A stretch of 64,000 bases of DNA from Flavobacterium sp. LHD-85 (GTDB lineage Bacteria > Bacteroidota > Bacteroidia > Flavobacteriales > Flavobacteriaceae): contig NZ_JAVFVR010000006.1 in the NCBI RefSeq assembly GCF_030929595.1, positions 62,001 through 126,000 of the forward strand, given 5' to 3'. Both the position numbers and the translations under genes were made by a program. Numbering within the stretch: position 1 is the stretch's first letter; each line of letters begins with the position of its first letter. The notes under the pieces are model-generated. The model saw only the letters and a program-made list of their open reading frames with translations, ran no database searches and was not told the origin of the DNA. Below are positions 34,386 to 44,459 of the stretch, in pieces.

Positions 34386-35963
34386 TTGAAATTTAGATTA
34401 AAAAATATTACTTCTAGGCGTGCTTTTTTAATATACGTTATTGTTTCGATTCTTATTACGGTTTCGGCAGTTTACATTCTGAGTAATCTGATTACCGATT
34501 TGACTGAAAAATCGAATGATGATATAGCGACGCGCAATTTTTTCAAAAAGCAGGAATTCATGTCCGAAGAGCTTTCGAAGTTTTTGGAGCAGGAAAAAAA
34601 AATTGAACATGTTTTAAAAATTAGCAGTCCGCAAAACCTAGACAACAACCTCCAGCTTTTATCTTCACTTCAAACGTACAATAAACTGATTGTAAACAAT
34701 TGGTTTCAGATTAATGAAAATGCCATTCAATATGGGAATCCTTCTATTTCAAGCGAAATTAAAAATGACGTAAAAACATTTCTTCTTCAAAATAAAAACA
34801 GCGATCATCTCAGCGTAATTCTTCCACAAGGAAACGAATGGGTTTGGCGCATTTATTTTAAATTAGTTTCAGAAAACAAAACCGTAGTAAAATATGGTTA
34901 TGACATCAATCTGAGATTGCTTCATAGTTACATTTCTAAAATAGACAAAACAAAAACAGCTACTAACTACGCTTTTGTTTTTGATAAAAACGGAACCTGC
35001 ATTTACCATCCAGAAATTGCTTTTCTTGGAAAGAATATTTTTAAAATTTCTTCTTTCAAACCCTCTGACACTATTTATAGTAAAAAACAAGATTTTGCCA
35101 AAAGCACAACATTGTCAGAATACTTGCAATTGGATGTCATTCGTTTTACCAAAAAACTGGACATTAAAAACTCTAACTGGTTTGTCTGTGTTAACGTTCC
35201 GAAAATGGTCGCTGACGAAAATGTAGCTTTGGTTAAAAAGTATTCAACTTCGATTTATTCGATCACAACAGTAATGCTGCTTTTGATTTTTTATCTTTTC
35301 TCTTATGCCAACAGACGTGCTTACAGAGAAAAGGGAATTGTCATAAAAGAGAAAAATAAACTCTTGGTTGAGAATGAAAAAATCATCAAAGAAAAAGCTT
35401 TGATTCAGCTGCAGCAATTAAAAGAGCAGATTAATCCGCACTTTTTGTTTAATTCACTCAATTCGCTTTATATGCTGATTGGAAGTGATATTAAAGTTGC
35501 GCAGAAATTTACTTTAAACCTATCCCGTATTTATCGTTATTTAATTGATCCGCCAGAAAAGAACATTGTTTCTTTAAAGGACGAATTATTATTTATCGAA
35601 AAATATATCTTTTTGCAGCAAACCCGTTTCAAGGAAGAATTATTCTTTTCTATCGAAATTGAAAACCAAGCTGCCTTAAACAAACACATCCCCTATCTTG
35701 CTTTTCAGATTGTGGTCGAAAATGCTATTAAGCATAATAGAGCCACACAGGAAAGTCCACTTACTACAAAAATCCTGATAAAAGAAAATCAGGTAATTAT
35801 CAGCAACAATCTTCAAAAGAAATTGACTGCAGAACCGAGTACTAAATTTGGGTTAAATTACCTAAAGAGTATTTACAATTATTATTCAAAAACAGAATTT
35901 AAGACATCAGAAAAAGATGGCTATTTTGTTTGTATTCTTCCATTAATATCCATTCACTCCTAA
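34386..35963 (+). CDS. LytS/YpdA-type sensor histidine kinase
   Basis: I use the TTG at 34386 as the start because it includes the first membrane helix (about 13-34, AFLIYVIVSILITVSAVYIL); the first in-frame ATG, at codon 59, would lose it. A periplasmic region of about 250 residues (35-285, with a Cache-like YAFVFDKNGTCIYHPE) leads to a second helix (289-307), a coiled coil and the His_kinase domain with phosphoacceptor His352 in INPHFLFNSLNSLY. The ATPase part has VVENAIKHN. Such kinases normally pair with LytTR response regulators, and one lies at 43470 beyond a protease and SusC/SusD, so the pair probably controls this group. Confidence 0.9.
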   Translation: MKFRLKNITSRRAFLIYVIVSILITVSAVYILSNLITDLTEKSNDDIATRNFFKKQEFMSEELSKFLEQEKKIEHVLKISSPQNLDNNLQLLSSLQTYNKLIVNNWFQINENAIQYGNPSISSEIKNDVKTFLLQNKNSDHLSVILPQGNEWVWRIYFKLVSENKTVVKYGYDINLRLLHSYISKIDKTKTATNYAFVFDKNGTCIYHPEIAFLGKNIFKISSFKPSDTIYSKKQDFAKSTTLSEYLQLDVIRFTKKLDIKNSNWFVCVNVPKMVADENVALVKKYSTSIYSITTVMLLLIFYLFSYANRRAYREKGIVIKEKNKLLVENEKIIKEKALIQLQQLKEQINPHFLFNSLNSLYMLIGSDIKVAQKFTLNLSRIYRYLIDPPEKNIVSLKDELLFIEKYIFLQQTRFKEELFFSIEIENQAALNKHIPYLAFQIVVENAIKHNRATQESPLTTKILIKENQVIISNNLQKKLTAEPSTKFGLNYLKSIYNYYSKTEFKTSEKDGYFVCILPLISIHS

Positions 35964-36049
35964 AAAAAAGCCACTCACTCCTTTTTGTTTTTTTTCCGAA
36001 CTAAAATAAAATAGTTTCGGATCGAAAATTAACCTAAACTTAACATCTG

Positions 36050-38647
36050 ATGAAGGAAAAATCATTCCTGCATAATTTGATAATATTTTGCATATCCTTA
36101 TTACTATTATCGTCACTTACTGTTCATTCTCAAAAGAAGAAAAAAGACAAAAAAGAGGACAAAACTGAAATTAAAAAAGATTCTACCGATTCTAAAAAAG
36201 GTAAAAAATACGACGACCTTGTAAAAAAGGGTTCTATCAAAAAAGGACTCTTCAATGTCATTCAGGTAAAAACTGATGTTTATTTTGAAATTCAAGACAG
36301 TTTATTCCAAAGAGAGTTTTTAGTTGTAAACAAATTATCTCAAGTTCCTTTTCAGGTAAATGAGGCCGGCTTAAACAAAGGAATGAATTATGAAAACAAA
36401 GTCATTAGTTTTTATAAAGATACAATTGCAAAGAAGGTTTGGGTAAAATCGTATGTTCCTAAGGTTTCTTCACCAAAAGAAGATGCGATTACACAATCGG
36501 TTCAAAATAATTTTGCCGAATCTATTATTGAAGTTTTTGATATTGAAACCAAAAACAACGATTCGACTTCTGTTGTTATTAAAGTAAATAAGATTTTTGA
36601 CGGAAAACAAAAAAGCTTCAATGATGTTTTGAGCAACACTGGCATTGGAGGTTCTGTAAAATCTGATTTATCATATATAGAAGGTTTAAAAACTTTCCCA
36701 AAAAATATTGTAGTAAAATCGCAGCTGACAACTTCATACAGCGATGGCGCATCGTCATTACCAATTACGCTTGGTGTGACAAGTAATATTATTTTATTGG
36801 ACAAAACGCCAATGAAACCACGTTTTTCTGACAAACGAATTGGTTTCTTTTCTGAAAAACATTGGTATTTTACCGATGCACAGCAAGCAATGGTTGAAAA
36901 AGAGCTTATTACACGCTGGAGATTAGAACCTAAAAAGGAAGACGAAGAAAAATATTTGAAAGGTGAATTAGTAGAGCCGAAAAAACCAATCGTTTATTAC
37001 ATCGATCCATCGACTCCAAAACAATGGAGAAAATACATTATTGATGGAGTACACGATTGGCAGGCAGCTTTTGAAAAGGCGGGTTTCAAAAACGCCATTA
37101 TAGCAAAAGAACCTACTGATAAAGATTTGGATTTTGATATTGATGACGTACGCTATTCTGTAATTACGTATGCTGCATCTCCAAAATCAAATGCAATGGG
37201 ACCATCTGTGGTTGACCCAAGAAGCGGTGAAATTATCGAAGCCGATATTATCTGGTGGCATAATGTAATGACTTCGCTTCAAAGCTGGATGCGCATCCAA
37301 ACAGGACCAATTGATCCAAAAGCTAGAGGAAATAAATTTAGCGATGAACATATGGGAGAGGCAATTCGTTTTGTTTCGTCTCATGAAGTGGGTCATACTT
37401 TTGGTCTAAAACATAATATGGGTTCTTCTTTTGCTTACGATGTAGAATCATTACGTTCTAAAGAATTTACAGCAAAAATGGGAGGAACAGCTCCATCAAT
37501 TATGGATTATGCGCGTTACAACTATGTAGCTCAGCCAGAAGACAATGTTACAGTAATTACTCCAAAAATTGGAGAATATGATAAATATGCTATTGAATGG
37601 GGTTACAGATGGTACTCGCCTAACGACAACGAAACAACAAAACTAAACGCCTTAATTGCAAAACATCAAGATGACCCCATTTATTTTTATGGCGAGCAGC
37701 AGGGAAATGTAATTGATCCACGTTCTCAGTCTGAAGACTTAGGGAATGATGCTATGAAAGCAAGCGAATACGGTTTGAAAAACTTAAAGCGTGTTGTAGA
37801 TAATATTTTAAGCTGGACATACGATAAAGATCAGTCGTACTACGAAACAGGCAAACTGTATATTGGAGCTATTGGCCAATGGCAAACATACACTGACCAT
37901 GTATTGGCTAATATTGGTGGTGTTTATTTAAATACAACGGTTCACGGCGATAACAAACAAAGTTATGTTCCGGTTCCAGCTGCAATGCAGAAAAGAGCAG
38001 CTGATTATTTGGTAAAAAATGTACTTACAATTCCGCAGTGGTTGTTTTTCAATGATATTTTAGAAAAAACAAATCCGCTAAAAGATTCTCCTTTTGGACC
38101 TTATGAGTACACACCATATACAATGGCACGAGGATTACAATACGACGCTATGTATAGCTTATTCAAAGATGATCGTTTACTTCGAATGACAGAAAATGAA
38201 TTATATCAGCGAAATAAAACTAAAGATCCTGTTTTTACTGTAAATGATTTGTTTAAAAAAATGCATCAAAACGTTTTTGCTGGAACAATTGCGAATAAAT
38301 CGCTATCAATTCTAGAGCGCATGACTCAAAAGAATTATGTAGATGTTTTAATTATTTCAACAAATAAATTATTTGAAAAAACAGAAGCGAAGAAATCAAT
38401 CGAAATTCAGCAGACTTTAAGCATGCCGCATTTATGCAATTATTTAGATGATGCACATACGGCAAGAAATATTAATAATGCTTTTTTAAGTAGAGTTGCA
38501 GAAGTAACCTCAGATAAAAAGGGAGAATTAATAAAAGTCCTTCAATTATTAAAAACTAAAAAAAATACAGGAGACCAATCTACCCAAAACCATTACCGCG
38601 ATTTGATCCAACGAATCGAAAAAGCATTGAATAATACAACCTTTTAA
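36050..38647 (+). CDS. Large zinc metalloprotease, DUF5117/DUF4953 type
   Basis: An 865-residue secreted protein with a signal peptide (to about residue 27, SLTVHSQ) followed by a Lys-rich stretch of some 35 residues. The catalytic motif is HEVGHTFGLKH with His445, Glu446, His449 and His455, the extended zinc site of metzincin-like proteases, followed by a Met-containing segment SIMDYARYNY (the expected Met-turn). Flanking segments such as YYIDPSTPKQWRKYIIDGVHDW and VDPRSGEIIEADIIWWHN are typical of the DUF5117 group common in Bacteroidota. It lies 14 bases before a susC gene, suggesting peptide or protein processing linked to uptake. Substrate unknown. Confidence 0.88.
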   Translation: MKEKSFLHNLIIFCISLLLLSSLTVHSQKKKKDKKEDKTEIKKDSTDSKKGKKYDDLVKKGSIKKGLFNVIQVKTDVYFEIQDSLFQREFLVVNKLSQVPFQVNEAGLNKGMNYENKVISFYKDTIAKKVWVKSYVPKVSSPKEDAITQSVQNNFAESIIEVFDIETKNNDSTSVVIKVNKIFDGKQKSFNDVLSNTGIGGSVKSDLSYIEGLKTFPKNIVVKSQLTTSYSDGASSLPITLGVTSNIILLDKTPMKPRFSDKRIGFFSEKHWYFTDAQQAMVEKELITRWRLEPKKEDEEKYLKGELVEPKKPIVYYIDPSTPKQWRKYIIDGVHDWQAAFEKAGFKNAIIAKEPTDKDLDFDIDDVRYSVITYAASPKSNAMGPSVVDPRSGEIIEADIIWWHNVMTSLQSWMRIQTGPIDPKARGNKFSDEHMGEAIRFVSSHEVGHTFGLKHNMGSSFAYDVESLRSKEFTAKMGGTAPSIMDYARYNYVAQPEDNVTVITPKIGEYDKYAIEWGYRWYSPNDNETTKLNALIAKHQDDPIYFYGEQQGNVIDPRSQSEDLGNDAMKASEYGLKNLKRVVDNILSWTYDKDQSYYETGKLYIGAIGQWQTYTDHVLANIGGVYLNTTVHGDNKQSYVPVPAAMQKRAADYLVKNVLTIPQWLFFNDILEKTNPLKDSPFGPYEYTPYTMARGLQYDAMYSLFKDDRLLRMTENELYQRNKTKDPVFTVNDLFKKMHQNVFAGTIANKSLSILERMTQKNYVDVLIISTNKLFEKTEAKKSIEIQQTLSMPHLCNYLDDAHTARNINNAFLSRVAEVTSDKKGELIKVLQLLKTKKNTGDQSTQNHYRDLIQRIEKALNNTTF

Positions 38648-38661
38648 TACAACCCAAAAAC

Positions 38662-41600
38662 ATGACAAAAATTTTACAAACCTTACTCTTGTTCCTGGCA
38701 ATCGCAGGATACTCGCAGGAAACCCGAACCATCACGGGGATCATTCAAGATGCAGCAGATTCATCGCCAATTCCTGGCGCATCGATCTTCGTTGAGAATA
38801 ATTCGATATCAAACAAAACCGCTATGGCAGGTATTATCCATAGTGAAGCAATTGGAACTACCTCAGATTTTGACGGTAAATTCAGCTTGAAAATCGCAAA
38901 AAACGTTACTACTTTGAGAGTTACTTTCATGGGATATAAATCGTATACTCTTGAATTATCTGCTCAAAAAGATTATACTATTGCCTTAAACTCTGAAACA
39001 GCAAAACTTCAAGAGGTTCTTATAACAGGTTATCAGAAAATTGAAAAAAGAAAGCTGACATCTGCTATTACAAAAGTAGATATGACTTCAATTCAGCAGA
39101 CGGGTGTTGCAAGCATTGACCAATTATTAATTGGACAAGTTGCCGGAGTTGCTGTTACTACTCCATCAGGAGCGCCAGGAGCTGCAGCCAAAATCAGAAT
39201 TAGAGGTACTGCTTCTTTAAATGGAACACAAGATCCTTTATGGGTTTTAGACGGACTTCCGTTGGAAAACAATGATGTTCCAAAAAATTACGATAAAGAG
39301 AATATCGATTTATTAAGCAACTACTCTATTGCTGGTTTAAATCCAGATGACATTAAAGATATTACCATTTTAAAAGATGCTGCGGCTACAGCTATTTATG
39401 GTGCACGCGCTGCAAACGGAGTAATCGTTGTTACGACTAAAAAAGGGAGAAGCGGTAAAATGACCGTTAGCTTCAACACCAATACTTTTATTACTCAAAG
39501 ACCAGAATTTTCAAAATTAAACTTAATGAACTCTAATCAGAAAGTTGATCTTGAACTTAATATGGCGAGCCGTGCAGATTTGACTTACAGAGACACCGGT
39601 GGTGATGTTGCTCGTATCCTAAATGGAGCGAATGAATTAGATGCATACAGAGCCGGTGGATTCTCTTCTTTGAGTCCGCAAACACAACAGTCAATCAATA
39701 ACCTAAGAGGCATCAATACAAATTGGGGTAATTTATTATACCAAAATGCAATCAACACACAACACGGATTAAGTTTGTCTGGAGGTGGTGAAAGATCTGA
39801 CTACTATTTCTCTTTAGGATATTATGACGAAAAAGGAACAACAATTGGAACAGGTCTTAAACGTTACAATTTAACTTTAAAAAACAGCTATGATATTACT
39901 GATAAATTTAAAGTGGGTGTAGGTATTTTTGGTTCAGACACTAAAACTACTTCTTACGTAACAGATACTGATGGTTTTACAAATCCTGCAAACTATTCAA
40001 GAAACGTAAACCCATATCTTACTCCTTACAATGAAGATGGAAGTTATAAATACGATCCAGACATTGCTTCTTATTCTGATATTAAATTGCCTTTTAATTT
40101 CTTAGAAGAAAGAAACAATACTTCTTATGATTTAAAAACAAGAGCTATAAAAGCATTGCTTGACGCTGAGTATAAAATCACAAAAGATTTGAAAGTATCA
40201 AGTCAATTAGGTTTGCAGCTGGATAATTCTTCTAGCGAAAAATTTGCTGGCAAGGAAACTTTTTACACTAGAAAACAAAAAGAAAAAACAAGTTATTATT
40301 CTGGAGGAGTTCAAAAGTATTTCCTTCCTGAAGGTGGTATTATCCAAAATACAAACACAGACTTTTTTCAGTACAACTTAAAAACAATGGTGAACTATTC
40401 TAAAACTTTAGGAGAGAAACACGAAATTGAAATAATGGTTGGTAATGAATTAAGAAGAAATAAAAACACTACTATCTTGACAAGAGGTTTTGGTTATGAC
40501 GAAAAGAATTTGACAACACAGCAAATTATTTTTCCTAACTCGAATTCTGTTAATGACGCTATTTACAAAACATTCATAAAAACAGAAAAAGAAAATGCTT
40601 TTGCATCATTCTTTGCAACAGCGGCATACACTTATAATAGAAAATATAGCTTCTACGGAAGTGTGCGTTATGATGGTTCTGACTTATTTGGTGTAGACCC
40701 AAAATACAAATACTTGCCACTTTGGTCAACATCTGGATCTTGGTTGGTATCTCAAGAAAATTTCTTAAAAGACAGCAAAACAATTTCTAACTTAAGACTT
40801 CGTGCTTCTTACGGTTTACAAGGTAATATTGATAAAAACACTTCACCTTATGTAGTTGGAGAAAATAAAACTACTACTATTTTACCAGGACAGACAGAAC
40901 CTATAATTGAAGTAATGACTCCTCCAAACAGCAAATTGCGTTGGGAAAAAACAGAAAATACCAACTTAGGTTTTGATCTTGGTGTATTTAATAATCGTAT
41001 TACCATTGTAACTGATTTCTACGGAAGAAAAAGCACTGATTTAATTGGTATGAAAGCACTTCCTTTAGAAAATGGTTTTGAATTTACCAATATGAACTGG
41101 GCGCAAGTAAGTAATAAAGGTTATGAAATTGCCTTGGCAACAAAAAACATCGACCGTCCTAATTTTAAATGGAATACTACAATTAATTTTGCTCATAACA
41201 AAAGTAACATTGACCGTTTAGAAATAAGAGACAACAGTTATTTGCCAAACCAAGAAGGTCATGCTGTAAACGCTGTTTTTGGATTTAAAACAAACGGAAT
41301 CGACGAAAACGGTTATCCATTATTTGTAAACAAAAAAGGAGAAACTGTAAATGCACAGACTTTCTTTGGTCTATTTGACCCTTATGCTGAATTCTTGCCT
41401 GGAGAAATTACTCAGTCAAGTTTAACGCCAGCAGAATTTAGAGATCTATTTGTTTACCTAGGAGACAAAGATCCTAAATTTACAGGAGGTCTTACAAACA
41501 CATTTAAGGTTCGTAATTTTGATCTTACGATTGCAGCGTCATTCAATATCAAACAAACAGTTACTAAAACGCCTCCTTACAACGGAACAATAGTAGACAG

Positions 41601-42000
41601 AGGACAGAATTATACAACTGATATTTTAAACGCTTGGTCACCAACCAATACTTCATCTAATTTACCAGGTATTACGAGTAAAGATTCTGGTACAGGCGAT
41701 TCATGGATGGCGTACAGCTGGTTTTCTGGTGCAAATCAAATCAATACTTATAACTACTTAGATACTTGGGTTAGCGAAATGAGTTATATGAGATTAAGCA
41801 GTGTTCGTTTTGGTTATACATTCCCAAAAACATTCACAGATTACATCAATATTCAAAGTATTCGTTTAAATCTTGAAGCAAGAAACTTATTTGTGATAAG
41901 CTCAGATTACAAAGGTTATTTTGATCCTGAAACTTACGGAAACATTTATGCGCAGCCAGTTCCTAGATCATTTACTTTAGGACTTAATGTTACTTTCTAA
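38662..42000 (+). CDS. SusC/RagA-family TonB-dependent transporter (second)
   Basis: A 1112-residue outer-membrane protein with a signal peptide (to about 20, AGYSQ). The N-terminal carboxypeptidase-like domain is GIIQDAADSSPIPGASIFVE, here with an extra loop around residues 50-68. The plug segment is EVLITGYQKIEKRKLTSA, and the barrel ends LGLNVTF. It is followed after 11 bases by SusD and preceded by the zinc metalloprotease. The combination suggests uptake of peptides or of a ligand released by the protease rather than glycans, since no carbohydrate enzymes are present. Compared with the first SusC in the window, the plug TonB-box-like region and loops differ strongly. Confidence 0.93.
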   Translation: MTKILQTLLLFLAIAGYSQETRTITGIIQDAADSSPIPGASIFVENNSISNKTAMAGIIHSEAIGTTSDFDGKFSLKIAKNVTTLRVTFMGYKSYTLELSAQKDYTIALNSETAKLQEVLITGYQKIEKRKLTSAITKVDMTSIQQTGVASIDQLLIGQVAGVAVTTPSGAPGAAAKIRIRGTASLNGTQDPLWVLDGLPLENNDVPKNYDKENIDLLSNYSIAGLNPDDIKDITILKDAAATAIYGARAANGVIVVTTKKGRSGKMTVSFNTNTFITQRPEFSKLNLMNSNQKVDLELNMASRADLTYRDTGGDVARILNGANELDAYRAGGFSSLSPQTQQSINNLRGINTNWGNLLYQNAINTQHGLSLSGGGERSDYYFSLGYYDEKGTTIGTGLKRYNLTLKNSYDITDKFKVGVGIFGSDTKTTSYVTDTDGFTNPANYSRNVNPYLTPYNEDGSYKYDPDIASYSDIKLPFNFLEERNNTSYDLKTRAIKALLDAEYKITKDLKVSSQLGLQLDNSSSEKFAGKETFYTRKQKEKTSYYSGGVQKYFLPEGGIIQNTNTDFFQYNLKTMVNYSKTLGEKHEIEIMVGNELRRNKNTTILTRGFGYDEKNLTTQQIIFPNSNSVNDAIYKTFIKTEKENAFASFFATAAYTYNRKYSFYGSVRYDGSDLFGVDPKYKYLPLWSTSGSWLVSQENFLKDSKTISNLRLRASYGLQGNIDKNTSPYVVGENKTTTILPGQTEPIIEVMTPPNSKLRWEKTENTNLGFDLGVFNNRITIVTDFYGRKSTDLIGMKALPLENGFEFTNMNWAQVSNKGYEIALATKNIDRPNFKWNTTINFAHNKSNIDRLEIRDNSYLPNQEGHAVNAVFGFKTNGIDENGYPLFVNKKGETVNAQTFFGLFDPYAEFLPGEITQSSLTPAEFRDLFVYLGDKDPKFTGGLTNTFKVRNFDLTIAASFNIKQTVTKTPPYNGTIVDRGQNYTTDILNAWSPTNTSSNLPGITSKDSGTGDSWMAYSWFSGANQINTYNYLDTWVSEMSYMRLSSVRFGYTFPKTFTDYINIQSIRLNLEARNLFVISSDYKGYFDPETYGNIYAQPVPRSFTLGLNVTF

Positions 42001-42011
42001 AAACTAAAAAG

Positions 42012-43331
42012 ATGAAAAAATTCTCAAAATATATAACACTATTCGTTGCTGCTATTGCCCTTAGCAGCTGCGATGACTATCTGGACATTACTCCAGTAGG
42101 AAAAGTAATTCCAGAATCGCTAGAAGAATTTCGTGCAGTTCTAACCAAAGGCTATGCTTCATATCCAGAACACAAATCATTATCAACAGTTCGTACAGAC
42201 GAATTAATAATGAATGAAGACAACAGTGAAGTTTCTATTTATAAAGATATTTATTTATGGAAAGATGCAAATCCTGATAAAAGCACATTAGAATTTCACT
42301 ATCAAGATTTATACAATGTCATTTTTTACACCAATGTAGTTATAAATGAAGCTTCAAAAAAAGTAGAAGCATCTGAGGAAAAAGATCAACTGTTAGGCGA
42401 AGCTTATGCTTTGAGAGCAATGGCAAACTTTGATTTGGTTAACCTTTTCGGAAAGCCTTATAATGCTACAACTGCAGGCACAGACAAAGGAGTTCCATTA
42501 GCTCTAGAAATAGATTTGGAACAAGTTTTTGTGCCTCAGAGTGTAGAAGCTATTTACAATCAAATTATTTCTGACACGAAAGAAGCAGAGAAATTAATCA
42601 ACATAAGCAAGCAGACAACAGGATTAAACTATCGTTTCTCAAAAGTAGCTTTATACAGTTTAGAAAGCCGTGTGTATTTGTATCAGCAGCAATGGCAAAA
42701 ATCATTAGATGCTGCCAACAAAGCTTTAGAAATCAACAATACTTTAATTGATTTAAAAGCAACTCCTGTTCTGGCTACAAAATTTGACGGAAAAGAATCG
42801 ATTTTAGCCCTTGAAGATGGATATATAGTAGGTATTCAAAGAGCTTCATTTGCTTCTGCCGATTTAATTGCTGCGTATAACAAAACAACAGATTTACGTT
42901 TCCCGCTTTATTTTTCAGCTAGCGGAAGCCGTTTCAAAATCCTAAAAGGAGGAAATGACAATCAAAAATCATCTTTCAGGACTTCAGAGTTATATTTAAC
43001 AAAAGCTGAAACTTTATTGAAATTAGATAATATTAATGATGCAAAAGCAACAGTTTTAAATTTCATTAAAAACAGATATTCAGCTACTGGATACACACAG
43101 CTAGAAGGTGAAGTTAATGCTATGAATGCAGTAGATTTAACAAACTTCATTTACGAAGAAAGACATAGAGAATTTGCTGTCGAAGGTCACCGTTGGTTTG
43201 ACTTAAGAAGAACAACTCAAAAACAAATCGTTCATAAATTCTTGAGCACCGAAAGCACTTTAATACAAAATGATCCGCGTTATACTATTATCTATCCAGC
43301 AAACGCGAGATTAAACAATCCCAATCTATAA
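42012..43331 (+). CDS. SusD/RagB-family lipoprotein (second)
   Basis: A 439-residue surface lipoprotein with lipobox ALSSC (Cys20). SusD features are DDYLDITPVGKVIPESLEEF, the TPR-like block AYALRAMANFDLVNLFGKPY and the C-terminal signature EGHRWFDLRRTTQ. It is shorter than the first SusD (490). It would bind the ligand imported by the preceding SusC barrel. A terminator follows at 43356, so this ends the operon started with the protease or the kinase. Confidence 0.92.
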   Translation: MKKFSKYITLFVAAIALSSCDDYLDITPVGKVIPESLEEFRAVLTKGYASYPEHKSLSTVRTDELIMNEDNSEVSIYKDIYLWKDANPDKSTLEFHYQDLYNVIFYTNVVINEASKKVEASEEKDQLLGEAYALRAMANFDLVNLFGKPYNATTAGTDKGVPLALEIDLEQVFVPQSVEAIYNQIISDTKEAEKLINISKQTTGLNYRFSKVALYSLESRVYLYQQQWQKSLDAANKALEINNTLIDLKATPVLATKFDGKESILALEDGYIVGIQRASFASADLIAAYNKTTDLRFPLYFSASGSRFKILKGGNDNQKSSFRTSELYLTKAETLLKLDNINDAKATVLNFIKNRYSATGYTQLEGEVNAMNAVDLTNFIYEERHREFAVEGHRWFDLRRTTQKQIVHKFLSTESTLIQNDPRYTIIYPANARLNNPNL

Positions 43332-43355
43332 TTTTACCTAATTGTTTTTTTTTAA

Positions 43356-43388
43356 AGAGGTCTAGTTTTTACAACTAGGCCTTTTTTT
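43356..43388 (+). terminator. Terminator after second SusD gene
   Basis: The arms AGAGGTCTAGTT and AACTAGGCCTTTTTTT pair with a five-base loop and end in a T-run (one G-T pair and slight offset). Confidence 0.75.
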
Positions 43389-43419
43389 ATAAAATCAATG
43401 CAACAAAATGCGCTCTTTA

Positions 43420-43450
43420 TTGCGTATAAGAATTCCTGAATTTATCTTTG
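43420..43450 (+). promoter_or_regulatory. Predicted promoter of the LytTR regulator gene
   Basis: TTG at 43420-43422 and TATCTTTG at 43443-43450 are separated by 20 bases, matching the Bacteroidota pattern. Transcription would start near 43454, 16 bases before the ATG. Confidence 0.6.
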
Positions 43451-43469
43451 CATTATAAATATCTGCAAA

Positions 43470-44234
43470 ATGAAAATTGCTATTGTCGAAGACGAACATC
43501 TTGCTTCCAGCTATCTAAAATCTATTTTAGAGCAGCAGGACATTTTATCGATTGATGCAATCAGCGTTTTAAAATCGGTAAAAGAAGCTGTAGCATTTTT
43601 TAGCGAAAACAAAGTAGACCTCGCTTTTATGGACATTCATTTGGGCGACGGAAAAAGTCTCGAAATCTTCGAAAAAGCAGATATCTCCTGCCCCGTTATT
43701 TTTGTAACCGCTTACGATTCTTATGCCATTTCGGTTTTCAAACATTTTACAATAGATTATCTTTTAAAACCATTTGAAGAAGAAGAATTATTGGAAGCAC
43801 TTCAGAAATTCAAAAAAATAAAAGACCGTTTTAACAGCAATTCTACGCTTCAATCTTTAGTCGCAATAGAAAATCCCGAAAGCAATAAAATACAGCGCCA
43901 TTTCTTAGTAAATCACGGTTATAAAATGATTTCTATTAATGAAAACGAAATCACCTATTTTTCTGCCACCGGAAAGCATCTTTTTATTCATATAAAATCT
44001 GGAAACAGCTATTTGTACAATAATACTTTGACAGAAATTATAAACAGTCTTGATCCGTTTCGTTTTTTCAAAATAAACAGAAAATATATCGTTAGCCGAG
44101 ACAGCATTAAAGAAGTTATAAAACATTCCAATCAGAAAGTTGAATTGGTTTTGACGGTTCCTGCAGCTGAATCTGACGCTATTTTCATTAGTAAAAAGGA
44201 AATCAACAACTTCAAAAACTGGCTAGATCAATAA
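43470..44234 (+). CDS. LytTR-family response regulator
   Basis: A 254-residue regulator. The receiver domain (1-115) has acidic Glu7/Asp8 and phosphoacceptor Asp55 in LAFMDIHLGDG. The LytTR DNA-binding domain spans about 145-250 (NEITYFSATGKHLFIHIK, then FFKINRKYIVSRDSIKEV). LytTR regulators bind direct repeats upstream of target promoters. The matching LytS-type kinase gene is 7.5 kb upstream, with the metalloprotease and SusC/SusD genes between. The gene has its own promoter after a terminator, so it is transcribed separately from the genes it may control. Confidence 0.93.
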   Translation: MKIAIVEDEHLASSYLKSILEQQDILSIDAISVLKSVKEAVAFFSENKVDLAFMDIHLGDGKSLEIFEKADISCPVIFVTAYDSYAISVFKHFTIDYLLKPFEEEELLEALQKFKKIKDRFNSNSTLQSLVAIENPESNKIQRHFLVNHGYKMISINENEITYFSATGKHLFIHIKSGNSYLYNNTLTEIINSLDPFRFFKINRKYIVSRDSIKEVIKHSNQKVELVLTVPAAESDAIFISKKEINNFKNWLDQ

Positions 44235-44333
44235 TTTAATAATTATTTAGCTATAAAATCACATTAATTTAAAAAATAGAAAAACTGCATTTTTGATAAA
44301 TTGTGATTTAAAATCCGACTAAAAACTATCAAA

Positions 44334-44349
44334 AACGTTTTAAAACGTT
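44334..44349. promoter_or_regulatory. Perfect 16-bp palindrome, candidate operator
   Basis: AACGTTTTAAAACGTT is fully palindromic and stands 111 bases before the next gene, about 75 bases upstream of its -7 element. The size and symmetry suit a dimeric regulator. The flanks also have an ACGTTA/AGCGTT echo. Confidence 0.35.
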
Positions 44350-44423
44350 AAATTAGCGTTATAGAAATCATAAAATTGCCCTTTCACAATCAGTAAGATA
44401 GCTGAAATTTTTGGTTTATTATT

Positions 44424-44431
44424 TATCTTTG
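44424..44431 (+). promoter_or_regulatory. Predicted -7 element of HNH/NUMOD4-like gene
   Basis: TATCTTTG matches TAnnTTTG; the start would be near 44435, 25 bases before the ATG. CTG at 44402-44404 is 19 bases upstream in place of the usual TTG. Confidence 0.45.
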
Positions 44432-44459
44432 AGAATATAGAAATCAAATGTAAAAGACA

